A stretch of DNA of 26,393 nucleotides from JACRDV01 sp024860865 [NCBI: Methanobacteriota archaeon] (GCA_024860865.1 JACRDV010000062.1:1-26393), one strand, 5' to 3'; shown: positions 1 through 6,958, counted from the first letter of the stretch. Made by a program: numbers and translations. The notes: a model not told the origin generated them from the letters alone.

Positions 1-79
1 TATAAGGATAAAACGAGAAAAACTTATAAGAAACAAATTCTATGAAAAGGCATTTGCTTCTAAATATTATGCTCATGAA

Positions 80-1303
80 ATGAAGATTAAATTTGAATCG
101 GGTGTTACCTTGCCCAATGATTCACAACCCAAGAGAGGAACTCTCCTTTCTTATATATTGGTAGGGATTGTTAGCAGTTTGATAGGCGGAGCTTTAGTCC
201 TTGGAATATTTGGATATTATTATGTCAGCAATATAGATCAAAAAATTACTGCCCTGCAAAAGAGCGTTGAAGGATTGAAAAGTCAAATAGTATTAGAAGG
301 AATCACGGGAGGTACGGATGAACAGACTATTATAAACGCCTATAATAAGGTTGCGCCATATGTTGTGCACAGTACTTCAACTGTTTTCACTAGGACTTTT
401 TTCATGGAGCTCGTTCCCATAGAGGGAGTTGGTTCTGGAGTAATTGTTAGCCCTGAAGGATATATTTTAACTAACGAACATGTAGTGAAAAATGCCGATT
501 CAGTTAGAGTTACTCTTACCGATGGAAAAGAGGTTTATGCAAGTTTAATTGGAACTGATTCAAAATCTGACATAGCTGTGATTAAAATTAATGGAACTGG
601 CTTTAATTTAAGCGCAGTTCCTTTAGGGAACTCTGATTTAGTTGTAGTAGGAATGCGCGCTATAGCAATCGGAAATCCATTTGGTCTAGATCGAACTGTA
701 ACTGTAGGAGTTGTTAGTGCTCTAAACCGATCTATGGAAACTGATGAAGGCGAAATAATCTCAGGTCTTATTCAAACAGATGCCCCAATTAACCCAGGAA
801 ATTCTGGAGGTCCTCTTGTAAATTCCCATGGAGAGGTTATTGGCATTAACACTGCCATTATTTCGCCAATTCGAGGATCTGTTGGAATCGGATTTGCTAT
901 TCCAATAAATAAAGCAAAGCAAGTTATGGATGAACTAATTCAAAAAGGAAAATATAAACCTGCTCAGCCTTGGTTGGGAATCTATGGCATCGACTTAACC
1001 CAAGATCTTAGTAAAGCTTTAGACTTACCTGTAAACGAGGGCGCTTTAATAACAGCTGTAGTTCCAAGTGGACCTGCTGATAAAGTTGGACTAAAAGGAG
1101 GAAAGGAACAAGTAATTATCGGCGGCCGAGTTGTTGCCATTGGTGGCGATGTGATAATTGAATTTAATGGCAAAAAAGTCAAGTCTATGAAAGATCTTAT
1201 TCAGTATATTAACGAACATAAGGTTGGAGATGAAATAGAAGTTAGCTATATTCGCGACGGAAAGAAAAACTTCACAAAAGTTACCTTAGGTAGGAAGCTC
1301 TAA
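80..1303 (+). CDS. Membrane-anchored HtrA/DegP-like serine protease with one PDZ domain
   Basis: Predicted cell-surface serine protease for protein quality control. A single membrane helix at about residues 22-48 follows a short basic N-terminus, so the catalytic part should face outside. A short coiled linker (52-75) leads to a trypsin-like domain with the triad visible as H134 (TNEHVV), D164 (KSDIAVI) and S242 (NPGNSGGPL). A PDZ domain covers about 295-400 (PWLGIYGIDL onward, then VVAIGGDVIIEFNG). Length, about 400 aa, is normal for the family. The reading frame stays open to the left edge without an ATG, GTG or TTG, so ATG at 80 is either the true start or an internal Met of a gene entering from outside the window. 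No clear ribosome binding site precedes it. The protease call is firm; the start is less so. Confidence 0.93.
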   Translation: MKIKFESGVTLPNDSQPKRGTLLSYILVGIVSSLIGGALVLGIFGYYYVSNIDQKITALQKSVEGLKSQIVLEGITGGTDEQTIINAYNKVAPYVVHSTSTVFTRTFFMELVPIEGVGSGVIVSPEGYILTNEHVVKNADSVRVTLTDGKEVYASLIGTDSKSDIAVIKINGTGFNLSAVPLGNSDLVVVGMRAIAIGNPFGLDRTVTVGVVSALNRSMETDEGEIISGLIQTDAPINPGNSGGPLVNSHGEVIGINTAIISPIRGSVGIGFAIPINKAKQVMDELIQKGKYKPAQPWLGIYGIDLTQDLSKALDLPVNEGALITAVVPSGPADKVGLKGGKEQVIIGGRVVAIGGDVIIEFNGKKVKSMKDLIQYINEHKVGDEIEVSYIRDGKKNFTKVTLGRKL

Positions 1304-1391
1304 CTGTATACTCCAAAAAACTCGGCTTATATACAGGCGTATACACAAAAATTAAAATAAACAAATTTTATTTTTTAAATAGTGAAGTTTT

Positions 1392-1568
1392 ATGAAAATT
1401 TTGAATGATCAAAGTGGACAGGCTGCACTTGAATATATGTTAATGGTTGCTACAGCTTTAGCAATTGTATCAGTAGTCGTATCTAACCTCAGAGTTTACT
1501 CTGCAGCTGCTGCTCAGGTGGCAGTAAAAAAATTCCAGAATGCGACTAAATTAATTTATGAAATTTGA
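1392..1568 (+). CDS. Small type IV pilin-like protein with class III signal peptide
   Basis: A 58-aa protein. Residues 6-15 read DQSGQAALEY, the archaeal class III (EppA/FlaK-type prepilin peptidase) signature: cleavage is expected after Gly9, leaving Gln10 as the mature N-terminus and Glu14 at position +5. A hydrophobic helix at about 16-33 would serve both as membrane anchor and as pilus-core helix. The remaining 25 residues are short and Ala/Lys-rich, so the protein is either a very small pilin subunit or a membrane-anchored peptide of the DUF361 type. It lies 88 bp after the protease gene on the same strand and ends just before a run of six T. The motif is clear; whether it forms a pilus cannot be read from sequence. 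Confidence 0.85.
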   Translation: MKILNDQSGQAALEYMLMVATALAIVSVVVSNLRVYSAAAAQVAVKKFQNATKLIYEI

Positions 1569-1571
1569 TCA

Positions 1572-1577
1572 TTTTTT
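1572..1577 (+). terminator. Oligo-T terminator after the pilin-like gene
   Basis: Six consecutive T four bases after the TGA of the 58-aa gene. Archaeal RNA polymerase terminates on short T runs without needing a hairpin. The next gene is on the opposite strand and ends at 1605, so a stop for rightward transcription is expected here. Confidence 0.4.
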
Positions 1578-1604
1578 CTAAATGTGTCTCATAGTCTAAC
1601 GCTT

Positions 1605-2516
1605 TTACTGGATAGGATAAGTAGGCATACCTGTTTTATCTAAAATTATTTTTGCTATTTCAATTGTTTTATTAATTATGGGTGTAGAGTCAGGTCCAAT
1701 CATAATTATAAATTTCTTGTTTGCCCAAATGGCGTGAATTGCATTACTGAAAAAAAAGCTACCGTAATAAACGTCATATCCATCTATACTAATTTCCCTT
1801 AGGGCACTAAGAGCAGACATATTTTTTACCACTTTTTCTGCTACCTCTGTGGATTTACATTCTAAAATATGAATAAAACCTGTGTTGTTGCTGCTATCCC
1901 TAATTCTAATAAATCTACCATCAGAAATAGTTGTATTTTTACCATATGCTATTGAAATAATTTCATCCATTCTCTCTTTAAACATTGAAACTTGTGTGTA
2001 GGCTCCAATTCCCTCCATTGTTATCCCAGATGGAAGTTCATCTCTAGCAATAACAAAGTCATTAACAGATTCTGGACCTTTCGCTCGCATTGCAACTACT
2101 TTCCTATTCTCAATATGGGTTCGCTTAGTTTGATCTCGATCTGAACCGGCCAATATTATTATTACCTGCCCAGTAACCCAGACGTTTGTCTTAACATACA
2201 TCTTGCGATTACCTCTAGTTCTGAGATAATTTTGTTCATCTGAGAACAAAGCCTGTCTAACGATATCCCCAGTGCCATTGTAAGCGTCCGGTCCACCTAA
2301 AATAATAATAAACTTCTCTGTTTGATAATTAGGAAAGTCTGCAGCTGTTATACGAATGACATCAATTCCTTGATTTCTTAAAAAGCCAAAGAAATCTAAA
2401 GCCATGTTATAATCAATTAGGTTTGATATTACAACAATTTTGGGTGCTGCGGCACTAGTGAGAGATGCGCCACAAAGCAAAAGTAAGGTTAGAGTAACAA
2501 AAACTGATTTTTGCAT
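1605..2516 (-). CDS. Secreted protein resembling archaeal S-layer/cell-wall-binding proteins
   Basis: The frame is open to 2576, but ATG at 2516 is the better start because it begins a textbook signal peptide: Lys, a hydrophobic core (VFVTLTLLLLCGASL) and an Ala-rich cleavage region near residue 24. The mature protein starts with an alpha/beta repeat (KIVVISN, then FIIILGGPDAYNGTG) like the putative cell-wall-binding segments found in archaeal S-layer-associated proteins. The motif VWVTGQVIIILAGSDRDQT follows, and a second alpha/beta half ends at IPIQ-like residues near the C-terminus. There are few Cys and no membrane helix after the signal. It converges on the pilin-like gene and diverges from the Cys-cluster gene. 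Likely envelope-associated; exact function unknown. Confidence 0.7.
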   Translation of the reverse strand: MQKSVFVTLTLLLLCGASLTSAAAPKIVVISNLIDYNMALDFFGFLRNQGIDVIRITAADFPNYQTEKFIIILGGPDAYNGTGDIVRQALFSDEQNYLRTRGNRKMYVKTNVWVTGQVIIILAGSDRDQTKRTHIENRKVVAMRAKGPESVNDFVIARDELPSGITMEGIGAYTQVSMFKERMDEIISIAYGKNTTISDGRFIRIRDSSNNTGFIHILECKSTEVAEKVVKNMSALSALREISIDGYDVYYGSFFFSNAIHAIWANKKFIIMIGPDSTPIINKTIEIAKIILDKTGMPTYPIQ

Positions 2517-2614
2517 AAGAAATAGAATCTTCCCTATTAATATAAATTTTTTTAATTTTAATTGCTTGTCCGACACTAGTCTTAACTAAACTTAAATCGA
2601 TTCGGGATTAAATT

Positions 2615-2950
2615 ATGAATGCAAATTTCAATGGTGATATAGTGGGAAAGAAACCATTATGTTTTAAGCAGTACTCTAAACAATCATTTTTATATCCAGA
2701 AGTATGCGAACTATGCCACATTGTTGATGCATGTGAAAAAGCCGAGATAAATGAAAGAAAAAAGAAGTATCTTGTCGCAAGAGAAAAAGTATTAACAATG
2801 CTATTAGCATTATTTGGAGTCTTAACTTTTCTTCAATATTATCCCATAGCAGTATTTTTAGGGATGTTTGTAATGATGTACTGCTATGTCATGTATAAGA
2901 AAGGTTTGCATGTGAATTGGGAAACTAGCCGCATTAAAATGACTAAATAA
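2615..2950 (+). CDS. Small membrane protein with N-terminal four-Cys cluster
   Basis: A 111-aa protein that I do not recognise. Four cysteines in the first 40 residues (C16, C31, C34, C40; spacing CX14CX2CX5C) could bind a metal. A charged helical stretch at about 41-60 (EKAEINERKKKYL) follows, then two membrane helices at about 61-75 and 79-95, and a short basic tail. Topology would put the Cys cluster on the cytoplasmic side. It is divergent from the secreted-protein gene with about 98 bp between starts. TTAAAT at 2592-2597 lies about 20 bp before the ATG, consistent with a leaderless transcript but not proof of it. Confidence 0.65.
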   Translation: MNANFNGDIVGKKPLCFKQYSKQSFLYPEVCELCHIVDACEKAEINERKKKYLVAREKVLTMLLALFGVLTFLQYYPIAVFLGMFVMMYCYVMYKKGLHVNWETSRIKMTK

Positions 2951-3108
2951 AGTATTTTTAGAAACAGAGAAGTTTTTTGAAAAATTTTGGAAAAAGAAAA
3001 AATGGACGTGACACAAGCTAGTCTTTTTACTTTTACTGCATGTACTGGATTTGGATATAGTAAAACATTTAATCCAGTAAATAGACAAATAGAAACCGGC
3101 TAACAACC

Positions 3109-3174
3109 ATTTTCTCTATGATGAGGTGAACCTGCGTCTGAAATATGATGATTGCTTACCTCTGATGAGGAAAT
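3109..3174 (+). ncRNA. C/D box sRNA (2'-O-methylation guide)
   Basis: All parts of an archaeal C/D guide are present in order: box C ATGATGA at 3118-3124, a 13-nt guide at 3125-3137, box D' CTGA at 3138-3141, a 3-nt spacer, box C' ATGATGA at 3145-3151, a 10-nt guide at 3152-3161, and box D CTGA at 3162-3165. The ends pair: 3109-3116 (ATTTTCTC) against 3167-3174 (GAGGAAAT) gives eight consecutive pairs with one G-U, the expected k-turn closing stem. By the rule of the fifth nucleotide upstream of D or D', predicted target residues are the A in ACGCAGG (D' guide) and the central A in AGGTAAG (D guide). Targets were not identified. It would bind L7Ae, Nop5 and fibrillarin. Confidence 0.78.
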
Positions 3175-3195
3175 TTATCCACTTCTTTAAATGAC

Positions 3196-3313
3196 TTAAA
3201 AATCTATTTTGAATTTTTCTCTGGCAATTTCCTCTAATCTTTCTATTTCATTTTCCTAAAACCGATGTAGATTCCACCGAATTTCCCGCCAACCCAAGTC
3301 CTCTTTTTTATGT
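3196..3313 (-). pseudogene. C-terminal remnant of a paralogue of the 80-aa gene at 4207-4449
   Basis: Reading leftward right after the endonuclease stop, one frame gives TWVGGKFGGIYIGFRK and, after a shift of frame near 3250, ENEIERLEEIAREKF before a stop at 3196. This matches the C-terminus of the 80-aa protein upstream (TFCAGKSGGVFLGLKKEM and following) position by position: the GK-GG core, the V/I-F/Y-L/I-G-L/F strand, then a charged helix. There is no start codon and a frameshift is needed, so it is a fragment. Its likely N-terminal half is the truncated gene at 4637-4753. Confidence 0.5.
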
Positions 3314-4015
3314 TTAGGTAAATTCTTTTACTTTAGAAAGAACGCCAATTAAATCGCTTTTAATTTCATGTTCCCAAATGATTAGTGTTTTATATCCATA
3401 TCTACTAAAAAAATTTTTTCTATCGTTCTCTTCTTCAGCTTTATGGTAGAAATCTCCAAATAATTCGATAACTTTCTTTTGTCCATTGATATTAATGAAA
3501 TCAGGACACTTTCCATTAATTGAGATAGCCCCATCACCTACATATTTGTAAGGCAATCCTTCTTCACAGAGGATATATGAGAAGAATGATTCTAATCTAT
3601 TAGGTTTTTTGTACATCTTTTTCAACATTGTTTTGACAAAATTTTCATTTTTCCACTTTTCATGTAAAGTCTTGGATATTTTTTTCCTTGTTTCTTCTGA
3701 GCGCTTTTTATCTACTTTCTTTTTTGCTAGTTTCGCAACTCTTGAATCAGTTTCCTTGGTCAAACCTTTATTCCAAACTTTAGCAGTTTTATAGTATTCC
3801 TTAATCCACTTCTGCCATTTTTCAACATATTTTCTAACCCTCCCATCAGTTTTCGCAGTCAATCCCTTGTTCCATGGAGGATGGTTTTTACGATATTCTT
3901 TAAGGATTTCATGTAAACCTTTCTTCATAATGGTTAGACGTATCTTCTCTTTTGTCCCTTTAGACATGATTTTACCTTTCTTCTTTCTAGCCATCTTTGC
4001 AATTCTCTCATCCAC
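3314..4015 (-). CDS. Vsr/PD-(D/E)XK-like endonuclease with NUMOD3-like repeats; start unclear
   Basis: Predicted DNA endonuclease, possibly of mobile homing type. Numbered from the GTG at 4015, repeats of the form WNKGLTKETDSRVAKLAKKK (NUMOD3-like, DNA-binding in homing endonucleases) occur at about 48-60 and 81-100. A helical linker follows, then a Vsr/DUF559-like nuclease fold with candidate catalytic D172 (CPDFI) and E184 (KKVIELFGDFYH), plus a conserved tail GYKTLIIWEHEI. The same frame stays open and clearly coding back to 4225, adding 70 residues including another WNKGLTKE repeat, yet contains no ATG, GTG or TTG there. The annotated start therefore cuts a repeat in two. Either the real start was lost, or translation enters from the overlapping 80-aa gene by a frameshift (-1 relative to it). 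Confidence 0.7.
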   Translation of the reverse strand: MDERIAKMARKKKGKIMSKGTKEKIRLTIMKKGLHEILKEYRKNHPPWNKGLTAKTDGRVRKYVEKWQKWIKEYYKTAKVWNKGLTKETDSRVAKLAKKKVDKKRSEETRKKISKTLHEKWKNENFVKTMLKKMYKKPNRLESFFSYILCEEGLPYKYVGDGAISINGKCPDFININGQKKVIELFGDFYHKAEEENDRKNFFSRYGYKTLIIWEHEIKSDLIGVLSKVKEFT

Positions 4016-4206
4016 TTCTTTAGTTAATCCTTTGTTCCAAACAACACGACCTTTAAGTGCTAATGATATCGCTTTTCTATGGTTTTCTGTAAGTTTCTTT
4101 CCTCTATGAGATTTTCTTAATTTTGATTTTATTTCTTCGGCTCTTATCTTACCATAAAACTCATCGTAGGTTCTGTCTTTTCTGGGTATACCATTTGGAT
4201 AACCTC

Positions 4207-4449
4207 TTAGCTTTTTTCTAACTTTTTAATTAACTCTTGTGCCCTTTTTTGCATCTCTTTCTTAAGTCCTAAAAAAACACCGCCAGATTTACCAGCACAA
4301 AAAGTACTCTCATTTGGTTCAATTATTTCATTCAAATCTTTTTGTTCTATGTCTATGTGTATAACTTTGCTTCCAGTCAACGGATCTTCTTTGTGTATAT
4401 ATACAACAGCATTTTCTAGTCTGATTTTGCTTTTAGCTGGACCAGTCAT
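4207..4449 (-). CDS. Small conserved protein (MTGPA family, 80 aa), function unknown
   Basis: An 80-aa protein beginning MTGPAKSKIRLENAVVYIH: an N-terminal beta hairpin, an acidic middle (IEQKDLNEIIEPNES), a GK-GG strand (CAGKSGGVFLGL) and a basic C-terminal helix (KKEMQKRAQELIKKLEKS). It belongs to the same family as the truncated gene at 4637-4753 and the remnant at 3196-3313. A strong promoter and a GAGGTG ribosome binding site precede it. Its stop at 4207 lies inside the open frame of the endonuclease, so the two are probably one transcription unit. The companion position beside an endonuclease suggests an accessory or DNA-associated role, but this is only inference. Confidence 0.65.
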   Translation of the reverse strand: MTGPAKSKIRLENAVVYIHKEDPLTGSKVIHIDIEQKDLNEIIEPNESTFCAGKSGGVFLGLKKEMQKRAQELIKKLEKS

Positions 4450-4457
4450 ATCTTCTA

Positions 4458-4519
4458 CACCTCATATCCATTCTTATTCTTTCAAATAATTTCTATAAAT
4501 AACTTATATACCACTTTCG
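4458..4519 (-). promoter_or_regulatory. BRE/TATA promoter and ribosome binding site for the 80-aa gene
   Basis: On the minus strand CGAAAG (4514-4519, BRE-like) is followed by TATATAAG (4503-4510), then about 50 bp later GAGGTG (4458-4463), eight bases before the ATG at 4449. GAGGTG pairs with the archaeal 16S 3' end. This is the clearest promoter in the left half of the window and it lies between the two MTGPA-type genes. Confidence 0.6.
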
Positions 4520-4636
4520 AGAGTGCACTTCCGATGGTTCCAGTAAAACTTGAAAGCAAATTTAAATTCTTTATTAAAATAATTTTCTCTAATCATCCAC
4601 TTCAAAAGGACTTTTAAACCAATGAAAAAATCCCTT

Positions 4637-4753
4637 TTAGTCGAATCTAAGGTGAATGTAAACTACTGCACCTTCTAACTTGGTTTTTTCCTCATCAGAG
4701 CTAAGATAAACCGTTGCATCTAATTTTAGTTTACCTTCAGCAGGTCCAGTCAT
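4637..4753 (-). pseudogene. Truncated N-terminal half of a second MTGPA-family gene
   Basis: A 38-aa frame starting MTGPAEGKLKLDATVYL and ending GAVVYIHLRFD. It aligns with the first half of the 80-aa gene (same MTGPA start, two beta strands, acidic turn) and stops where that protein continues into its acidic middle and GK-GG strand. The ATG overlaps the TGA of the HhH gene (ATGA), so it was probably translationally coupled to it. The missing half resembles the remnant at 3196-3313 beyond the endonuclease. It may still be translated as a short peptide. Confidence 0.5.
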
Positions 4754-5463
4754 TTTTTCACGCAATGTTTAGCTAGCTCGCATTTCGCGCATTTATTTTT
4801 CCTACAAAAATCTTTTCCAAGCCTCAGTAATGCCGCCTCAAAATCGGCAAAACTTTTGCCTTTGATTTCATTTGTTCTCCAGAATTCTTGTAACTCTAAA
4901 AGTATTCGCGCGCGTTCAATTTGTGTTTTGCCAGGTAGTTTAGTAAGTCCAAGATTGCGCGCTGTAAGAATGACTAACTCTTGTGGAAGTGGATTTGCTT
5001 TCTTCCAAATTCCTCTCAACTCACGAAGAAAAATATTAACAGTAACGTCTCCAATCCCCTTTCCCAAACCCTTGAGTTTCTTTTCTAAGTCAATTGAATT
5101 GATTGCTATATTATGAAGTTTATTTAAATCACCGTTATAATTTTCTTTAAGGTTTTTCATAACTTCGAGCAATTTGTCCGCAGTTTTAAAATCAAGTCTT
5201 ACATAAGAGCCTCTGTCTAATGTCTCGACTAATTTATCCCAACCAGCTTTGATAATTTTCTCAGCATTTAAAAGACCTTCTTTTCTGAATTCATGATAAG
5301 TTTTAAAGCAGATTATCTCTGGCATAGGAGCTCCGAACAAAATTGACGCTAGAAACCATTTAAAAATCTCAACAGAGCTCGTTTTCTTTAAATTAATCTC
5401 TAACTGAGCTGAAAAACAAGTTCCAAATTTTTGCATTAGGAGATTAAATGCCGCTTTTTTCAT
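4750..5463 (-). CDS. Endonuclease III-like HhH-GPD protein with Fe-S cluster motif
   Basis: Predicted base-excision repair-type DNA glycosylase/lyase relative. ATG at 5463 is preferred to the longer frame (to 5511) because a TATA box sits about 28 bp upstream of it. The helix-hairpin-helix is visible as LKGLGKGIGDVTVNIFL around residues 131-147, and the C-terminus carries the four-cysteine cluster CX4CX2CX5C (CRKNKCAKCELAKHC), as in Nth/MutY 4Fe-4S proteins. Against a normal Nth, the HhH lysine (LPGVGRKTA) appears to be replaced and the following VDTH aspartate motif is not apparent (ANPLPQELV instead). It may therefore be catalytically divergent or a structural DNA binder. It is divergent from the OB-fold gene, and its stop overlaps the truncated MTGPA gene. 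Confidence 0.75.
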   Translation of the reverse strand: MKKAAFNLLMQKFGTCFSAQLEINLKKTSSVEIFKWFLASILFGAPMPEIICFKTYHEFRKEGLLNAEKIIKAGWDKLVETLDRGSYVRLDFKTADKLLEVMKNLKENYNGDLNKLHNIAINSIDLEKKLKGLGKGIGDVTVNIFLRELRGIWKKANPLPQELVILTARNLGLTKLPGKTQIERARILLELQEFWRTNEIKGKSFADFEAALLRLGKDFCRKNKCAKCELAKHCVKK

Positions 5464-5486
5464 GTTGGACAGTTTTCTTCCTTGAG

Positions 5487-5495
5487 ATATAAATA
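5487..5495. promoter_or_regulatory. Shared TATA element between HhH and OB-fold genes
   Basis: ATATAAATA on the plus strand reads TATTTATAT on the minus strand. It lies about 28 bp upstream of the HhH ATG at 5463, consistent with a leaderless message. In the other direction transcription would start near 5515 and leave a leader of about 185 nt before the OB-fold gene, enough to hold the short frame at 5560-5688. Confidence 0.4.
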
Positions 5496-5559
5496 CTTCA
5501 AAGAAACGCAAGATGAAAGCCTGCGGTTCGGGCTGGATCGTTCTTCAAATGTAGCTGTG

Positions 5560-5688
5560 ATGCGGAACGGCAGATGGATGAAACCTAATCCGCTAAGCAA
5601 AAGAGGAGAGGTTGTAAGTGCCGAAAATGCAACAGAACCAAGAAACGCAAAGGTTATCAATGATGAGTGCAAATTATGTCCAGCTTAG
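5560..5688 (+). CDS. Possible 42-aa leader gene upstream of the OB-fold gene
   Basis: A short frame starting MRNGRWMKPNPLSKRGEVV and ending INDECKLCPA. Its TAG overlaps the AGGAGG ribosome binding site of the next gene, an arrangement typical of coupled translation. The frame is open upstream to 5482, but that longer start lies on the TATA box. I do not recognise the peptide, and only the tight fit with the OB-fold gene supports it. The stretch could instead be an untranslated leader. Confidence 0.35.
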   Translation: MRNGRWMKPNPLSKRGEVVSAENATEPRNAKVINDECKLCPA

Positions 5689-5698
5689 GAGGTTTTAA

Positions 5699-5986
5699 AT
5701 GAAAATATCACAGCTACAACCCGGAATGAAAAAGGTTACTGTAGATGTAAGCGTAGTTGACGTTGCTGAGCCAAGGGAATTCACTGGGCGCTTTGGGCCA
5801 GGAGTTCTACAAAACGTGATTGTAGAAGATGATACTGGACAGTGCAAACTCGTGCTCTGGGGGCAAGACGTTGGGTCTCTTAAAAAAGGCGATAAAGTTC
5901 GACTAGAGAATGGCTATACAAGCGAATTTCGAGGAGAACTGCAGATACAAAAGGGTAGATTTGGGCAACTCACTAAAGTCAAGTAA
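5699..5986 (+). CDS. Single OB-fold nucleic-acid-binding protein (SSB/RPA-like)
   Basis: A 95-aa protein made of one OB fold, like crenarchaeal SSB, SOSS-B and the OB domains of archaeal RPA. Visible are the opening KISQLQPGMKKVTVDVSVVDV, the strand pair VIVEDDTGQCKLVLWGQDV (the typical D-D-T/E-G-x-h-x-h-x-x-W core), a turn SLKKGDKVRLENGYTSEFRGELQIQ and a last strand. There is no acidic C-terminal tail. Start is fixed by AGGAGG at 5687-5692. It is probably a single-stranded DNA (or RNA) binder in repair, in keeping with the divergent HhH-GPD gene sharing its promoter region. Confidence 0.8.
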   Translation: MKISQLQPGMKKVTVDVSVVDVAEPREFTGRFGPGVLQNVIVEDDTGQCKLVLWGQDVGSLKKGDKVRLENGYTSEFRGELQIQKGRFGQLTKVK

Positions 5987-6015
5987 ATTGTAAATTTTTG
6001 TTGATGTAGTCATTT

Positions 6016-6192
6016 TCATTTTTCAAGAAGTTTTATGAATCGAAGGGCATCTTCTTTCATCGAGATAGGGTATTTAGTCGGCAAAGGAAAAATTACAATG
6101 GAGAAAGTGGGTGGAAATTGGATTATTGAAAAGAAAAGCTCTCTATAAACTTTGGATTGAAAAGAAATGAATTCATCAGGAGCGTTAAATTT
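6016..6192 (-). pseudogene. Remnant of a second DUF72-type gene
   Basis: Reading leftward, an open frame without a start codon ends MKEDALRFIKLLEK. The intact DUF72 protein just upstream ends MYKNAKEFMRLVEK, and the two DNA ends align over about 45 bp. The rest of the fragment (NAPDEF, then hydrophobic Phe/Pro-rich residues) aligns only weakly with DUF72. It is best explained as the decayed 3' end of a tandem duplicate, with most of the gene deleted. Confidence 0.4.
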
Positions 6193-6217
6193 TTAAAAAA
6201 TTGTTATAAAATTAATT

Positions 6218-6958
6218 TTACTTTTCGACTAATCTCATGAATTCTTTTGCATTCTTATACATATACAAATTGTTAAAAAGTAGGTAAATCTCTATAGCCT
6301 TTAAATTATGTATTTTAGTAAGAAGTTCTTGCAATTCTTTCGAAGAATATTCATGATTATAATTAATTCGCCCTTTTTCATATTTTCCATGCAATCTAAA
6401 GTATGCAATTTTAGAGTTGCTAAACCAAGTAGCATCAGATGCAAAAATATCGACGCAATGAATTAGATTAAATTTTTTACAAATATTTTTTACTACAGTT
6501 TTTTCCCACCCTCTTGGTTCCCAAGCGATTTTTATTTTATTTCTTTTGATTTTCGAAAAGAATTTTTCTGCATTTTTTATATTTTCTTCTGTTTGTTTAA
6601 AGCTAGCTGGGCACTGAATTAGGCAAATGTCTGCTCTTAAAATTTCGCAGATTTCTGTTGTTTTCTTCCAGGCGTCAGAGACTTGTTTTGTTGGTCTTAA
6701 AAATCCATACTTGTCAATATCCTCCGGTTCAAGTTTGATTCCAACTTTTTTCCAAGTTGGACTTGTTCCAGGGTGAGTTATACCTTGCCATGATTTTACG
6801 CAAAATTTAAAATCCGTTGGTGCTTGCTCTCTCCATTTTTGAGCCGTTTCAAGTCTAGGAAGTTTATAAAAGGTTGACTGGATCTCAACAACATTGAAAG
6901 TTTTAAAATATTCTTTCATATTTACTGCGAATCCACAACAACCAACATACATTCGCAT
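6218..6958 (-). CDS. DUF72 (YecE-like) TIM-barrel protein
   Basis: A 246-aa protein with the features of the DUF72 family: the opening MYVGCCGFAVNMKEYFKTF, the strand VVEIQSTFYKLP, the signature APTDFKFCVKSWQGITH around residues 47-63, IKIAWEPRGWE in mid-barrel, a Trp/Arg-His strand (YFRLHGKYEKGR) and the tail YLLFNNLYMYKNAKEF. The reaction of the family is unknown; full length (about 240-250 aa) is normal. TATAAAAATAAATA at about 6983-6995 on the minus strand is a plausible promoter. A remnant of a second copy follows it. Confidence 0.88.
   Translation of the reverse strand: MRMYVGCCGFAVNMKEYFKTFNVVEIQSTFYKLPRLETAQKWREQAPTDFKFCVKSWQGITHPGTSPTWKKVGIKLEPEDIDKYGFLRPTKQVSDAWKKTTEICEILRADICLIQCPASFKQTEENIKNAEKFFSKIKRNKIKIAWEPRGWEKTVVKNICKKFNLIHCVDIFASDATWFSNSKIAYFRLHGKYEKGRINYNHEYSSKELQELLTKIHNLKAIEIYLLFNNLYMYKNAKEFMRLVEK

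Noticed and set aside
3002-3103. 33-codon ATG frame (MDVTQASLFTFTACTGFGYS onward).
   Set aside because: No ribosome binding site, promoter or recognisable feature; too short to separate from chance.
2858-3106. 82-aa minus-strand frame.
   Set aside because: It overlaps the Cys-cluster membrane gene and its composition (Phe/Ser/Lys runs) is that of an antisense shadow.
3125-3137. The D' guide of the C/D sRNA resembles the conserved region near the 3' end of small-subunit rRNA (GGTGAACCTGCG).
   Set aside because: The match is in sense, not antisense, orientation, so it cannot guide modification there; a 12-base match to some rRNA stretch is expected by chance.
5510-5640. Possible structured RNA in the OB-fold leader (GCCTGCGGTTCGGGC hairpin).
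   Set aside because: Only a four-pair stem with a G-U; no box or k-turn motif.
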